Assembly: GCF_027887165.1 (NCBI RefSeq)
Contig: NC_077230.1
Coordinates: 343,474,459-343,538,458 of the forward strand
DNA from: Monodelphis domestica
Lineage: Eukaryota; Chordata; Mammalia; Didelphimorphia; Didelphidae
DNA: 64,000 nt
Direction: 5' to 3'
Positions 63,201 to 64,000 of the stretch are shown piece by piece. The first letter of the stretch is position 1. Each line of letters starts with the position of its first letter. The translations under genes and the position numbers were made by a program. A model generated the notes under the pieces. The model had not been told where the DNA came from. It saw only the letters and a list, made by a program, of their open reading frames with translations, and ran no database searches.

Positions 63201-64000
63201 ATTTTCAGATGGGGAACCTGAGGCCAAGAGTGAGGAGATGACTTGTTTTTTGTCAAGAAGGTACTAAGTAGGACTGCCAGAGCCTGGGACTTCTGACTCC
63301 CAACAGGTGCCTTTTCCCCATGATGTCAGTGCCTCACCTTGGAAACCCCAATGGAGGTGGAAGTTTTGGGGAACTTCAAGGTCAACCTGAGGGTGAGAAT
63401 AGGACCCTGGTCCTCAGTGATCTTTCCTTAAATAAAAGAACACTTTTTCCATCTAATCTACCTTCCCTGAGTCAGAGGCTTTGGACTTTAAGGTCTTTAT
63501 TTACACAGGAGGTTGCAAAATCCTTCAGGGCTTGGGGAAAGAGAAGTGTTTTAGCTGGTCTTTTGATGGGTTAGGCATCAGTGAAATCAATGGTAACCTA
63601 CAAGGTGTGATTGAAGCCAAGTTGTCCCCAGCCACTCCCTCTGGGCTAACATGGTATGTGAGCAGCTAATCTTGGGAAGTCCTAGGCTTAGAAATCTGGA
63701 ATTGTCAGAGGCCTCTGAGGTCATCTGGTTAATCCATCATTAAAAAAACAACAATAACTATCGATGCCTTTTATTTTAAAAATATCTACATTTTGCAGTG
63801 TAACCATTCCCCCTCTACCAGTGAGTAATCCCTTAAAAGAAAAAAATAACCAATTTAAATAAACTAAAACACATATTGAGGAAGCCTGATGTTATATGTA
63901 TATTAGATCCATAGGTAACATCCCCTCCCTTTGCAAAGAAACAAGTCAACACTATCACTTTGCAGGGGAAACTGAGGCCTAGAAAGGTGGGAAGAAATGG
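60287..64000 (-). other. MOGAT2: MOGAT2 intron 2 (partial, to window edge)
   Basis: No coding exon was recognised here. I looked for reverse-complement matches to the expected exon 2 (WWYLDRD to WKYMKDYFPIS) and found none. The stretch holds L2-related fragments (about 60600-60820, 60940-61075, 61080-61420, 61680-61830, 61975-62160) and a MIR near 62860-63000. Two unique-looking blocks, 60287-60450 and 63350-63620, have diverged copies at 13039-13210 and 28890-29200. Confidence 0.8.

Overview
The window is vertebrate genomic DNA: low gene density, exons with GT/AG introns, and wall-to-wall interspersed repeats. The repeats point to a marsupial. There are about 25 copies of a tRNA-derived SINE that matches what I recall of WSINE1 (opening GGGGCAGCTGGGTGGCTCAG and ending in an A-rich tail). 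There are also several Mar1-type SINEs (ending near GAACAACAACAA), MIRs, L2/CR1-group LINEs and L1s of the marsupial type. WSINE1 is described from Australian marsupials, so an australidelphian (dasyurid, vombatiform, macropod or relative) is the best guess. The species cannot be told from this window.

The only intact host gene found is on the minus strand at the right end. Four coding exons (60286-60082, 58380-58206, 56611-56412, 53862-53708) encode the last 244 residues of 2-acylglycerol O-acyltransferase 2 (MOGAT2), with HPHG motif, clean splice sites and consistent phases. The human protein, as I recall it, also has 244 residues from the same point, so only exons 1-2 (about 90 residues) are missing. 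They should lie beyond base 64000.

The most interesting content is to the left. On the same strand there is a decayed second copy of the MOGAT2 locus. It has an exon-3-like block at 12850-13038, where HPHG has become YSHG, and a weaker exon-4-like block at 8517-8718. The similarity runs on into the intron next to the exon-3 block (13039-13210 against 60287-60450). A further intronic block (about 28890-29200) matches 63350-63620. Because introns are shared, this was a DNA-level tandem duplication and not a retrocopy. Copy B has since been stretched by insertions.

Layout: 1-8.4 kb, old L1, L2 and MIR debris; 8.5-13.2 kb, decayed MOGAT2-like exons; 13.2-20 kb, L2, L1 and MIR debris with a GATA microsatellite; 20.05-22.23 kb, a young 5'-truncated L1 with target-site duplications; 22.4-24.1 kb, another L1 tail and three SINEs; 24.1-41 kb, SINE-rich intergenic DNA with several unexplained stretches; 41.6-44.2 kb, an old L1 interrupted by two SINEs and a nonautonomous hAT element; 44.2-53.6 kb, repeats and unassigned DNA; 53.7-64 kb, MOGAT2 exons and introns. 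No CRISPR array, operon or bacterial-type system is present, and no retrovirus with recognisable genes was found.
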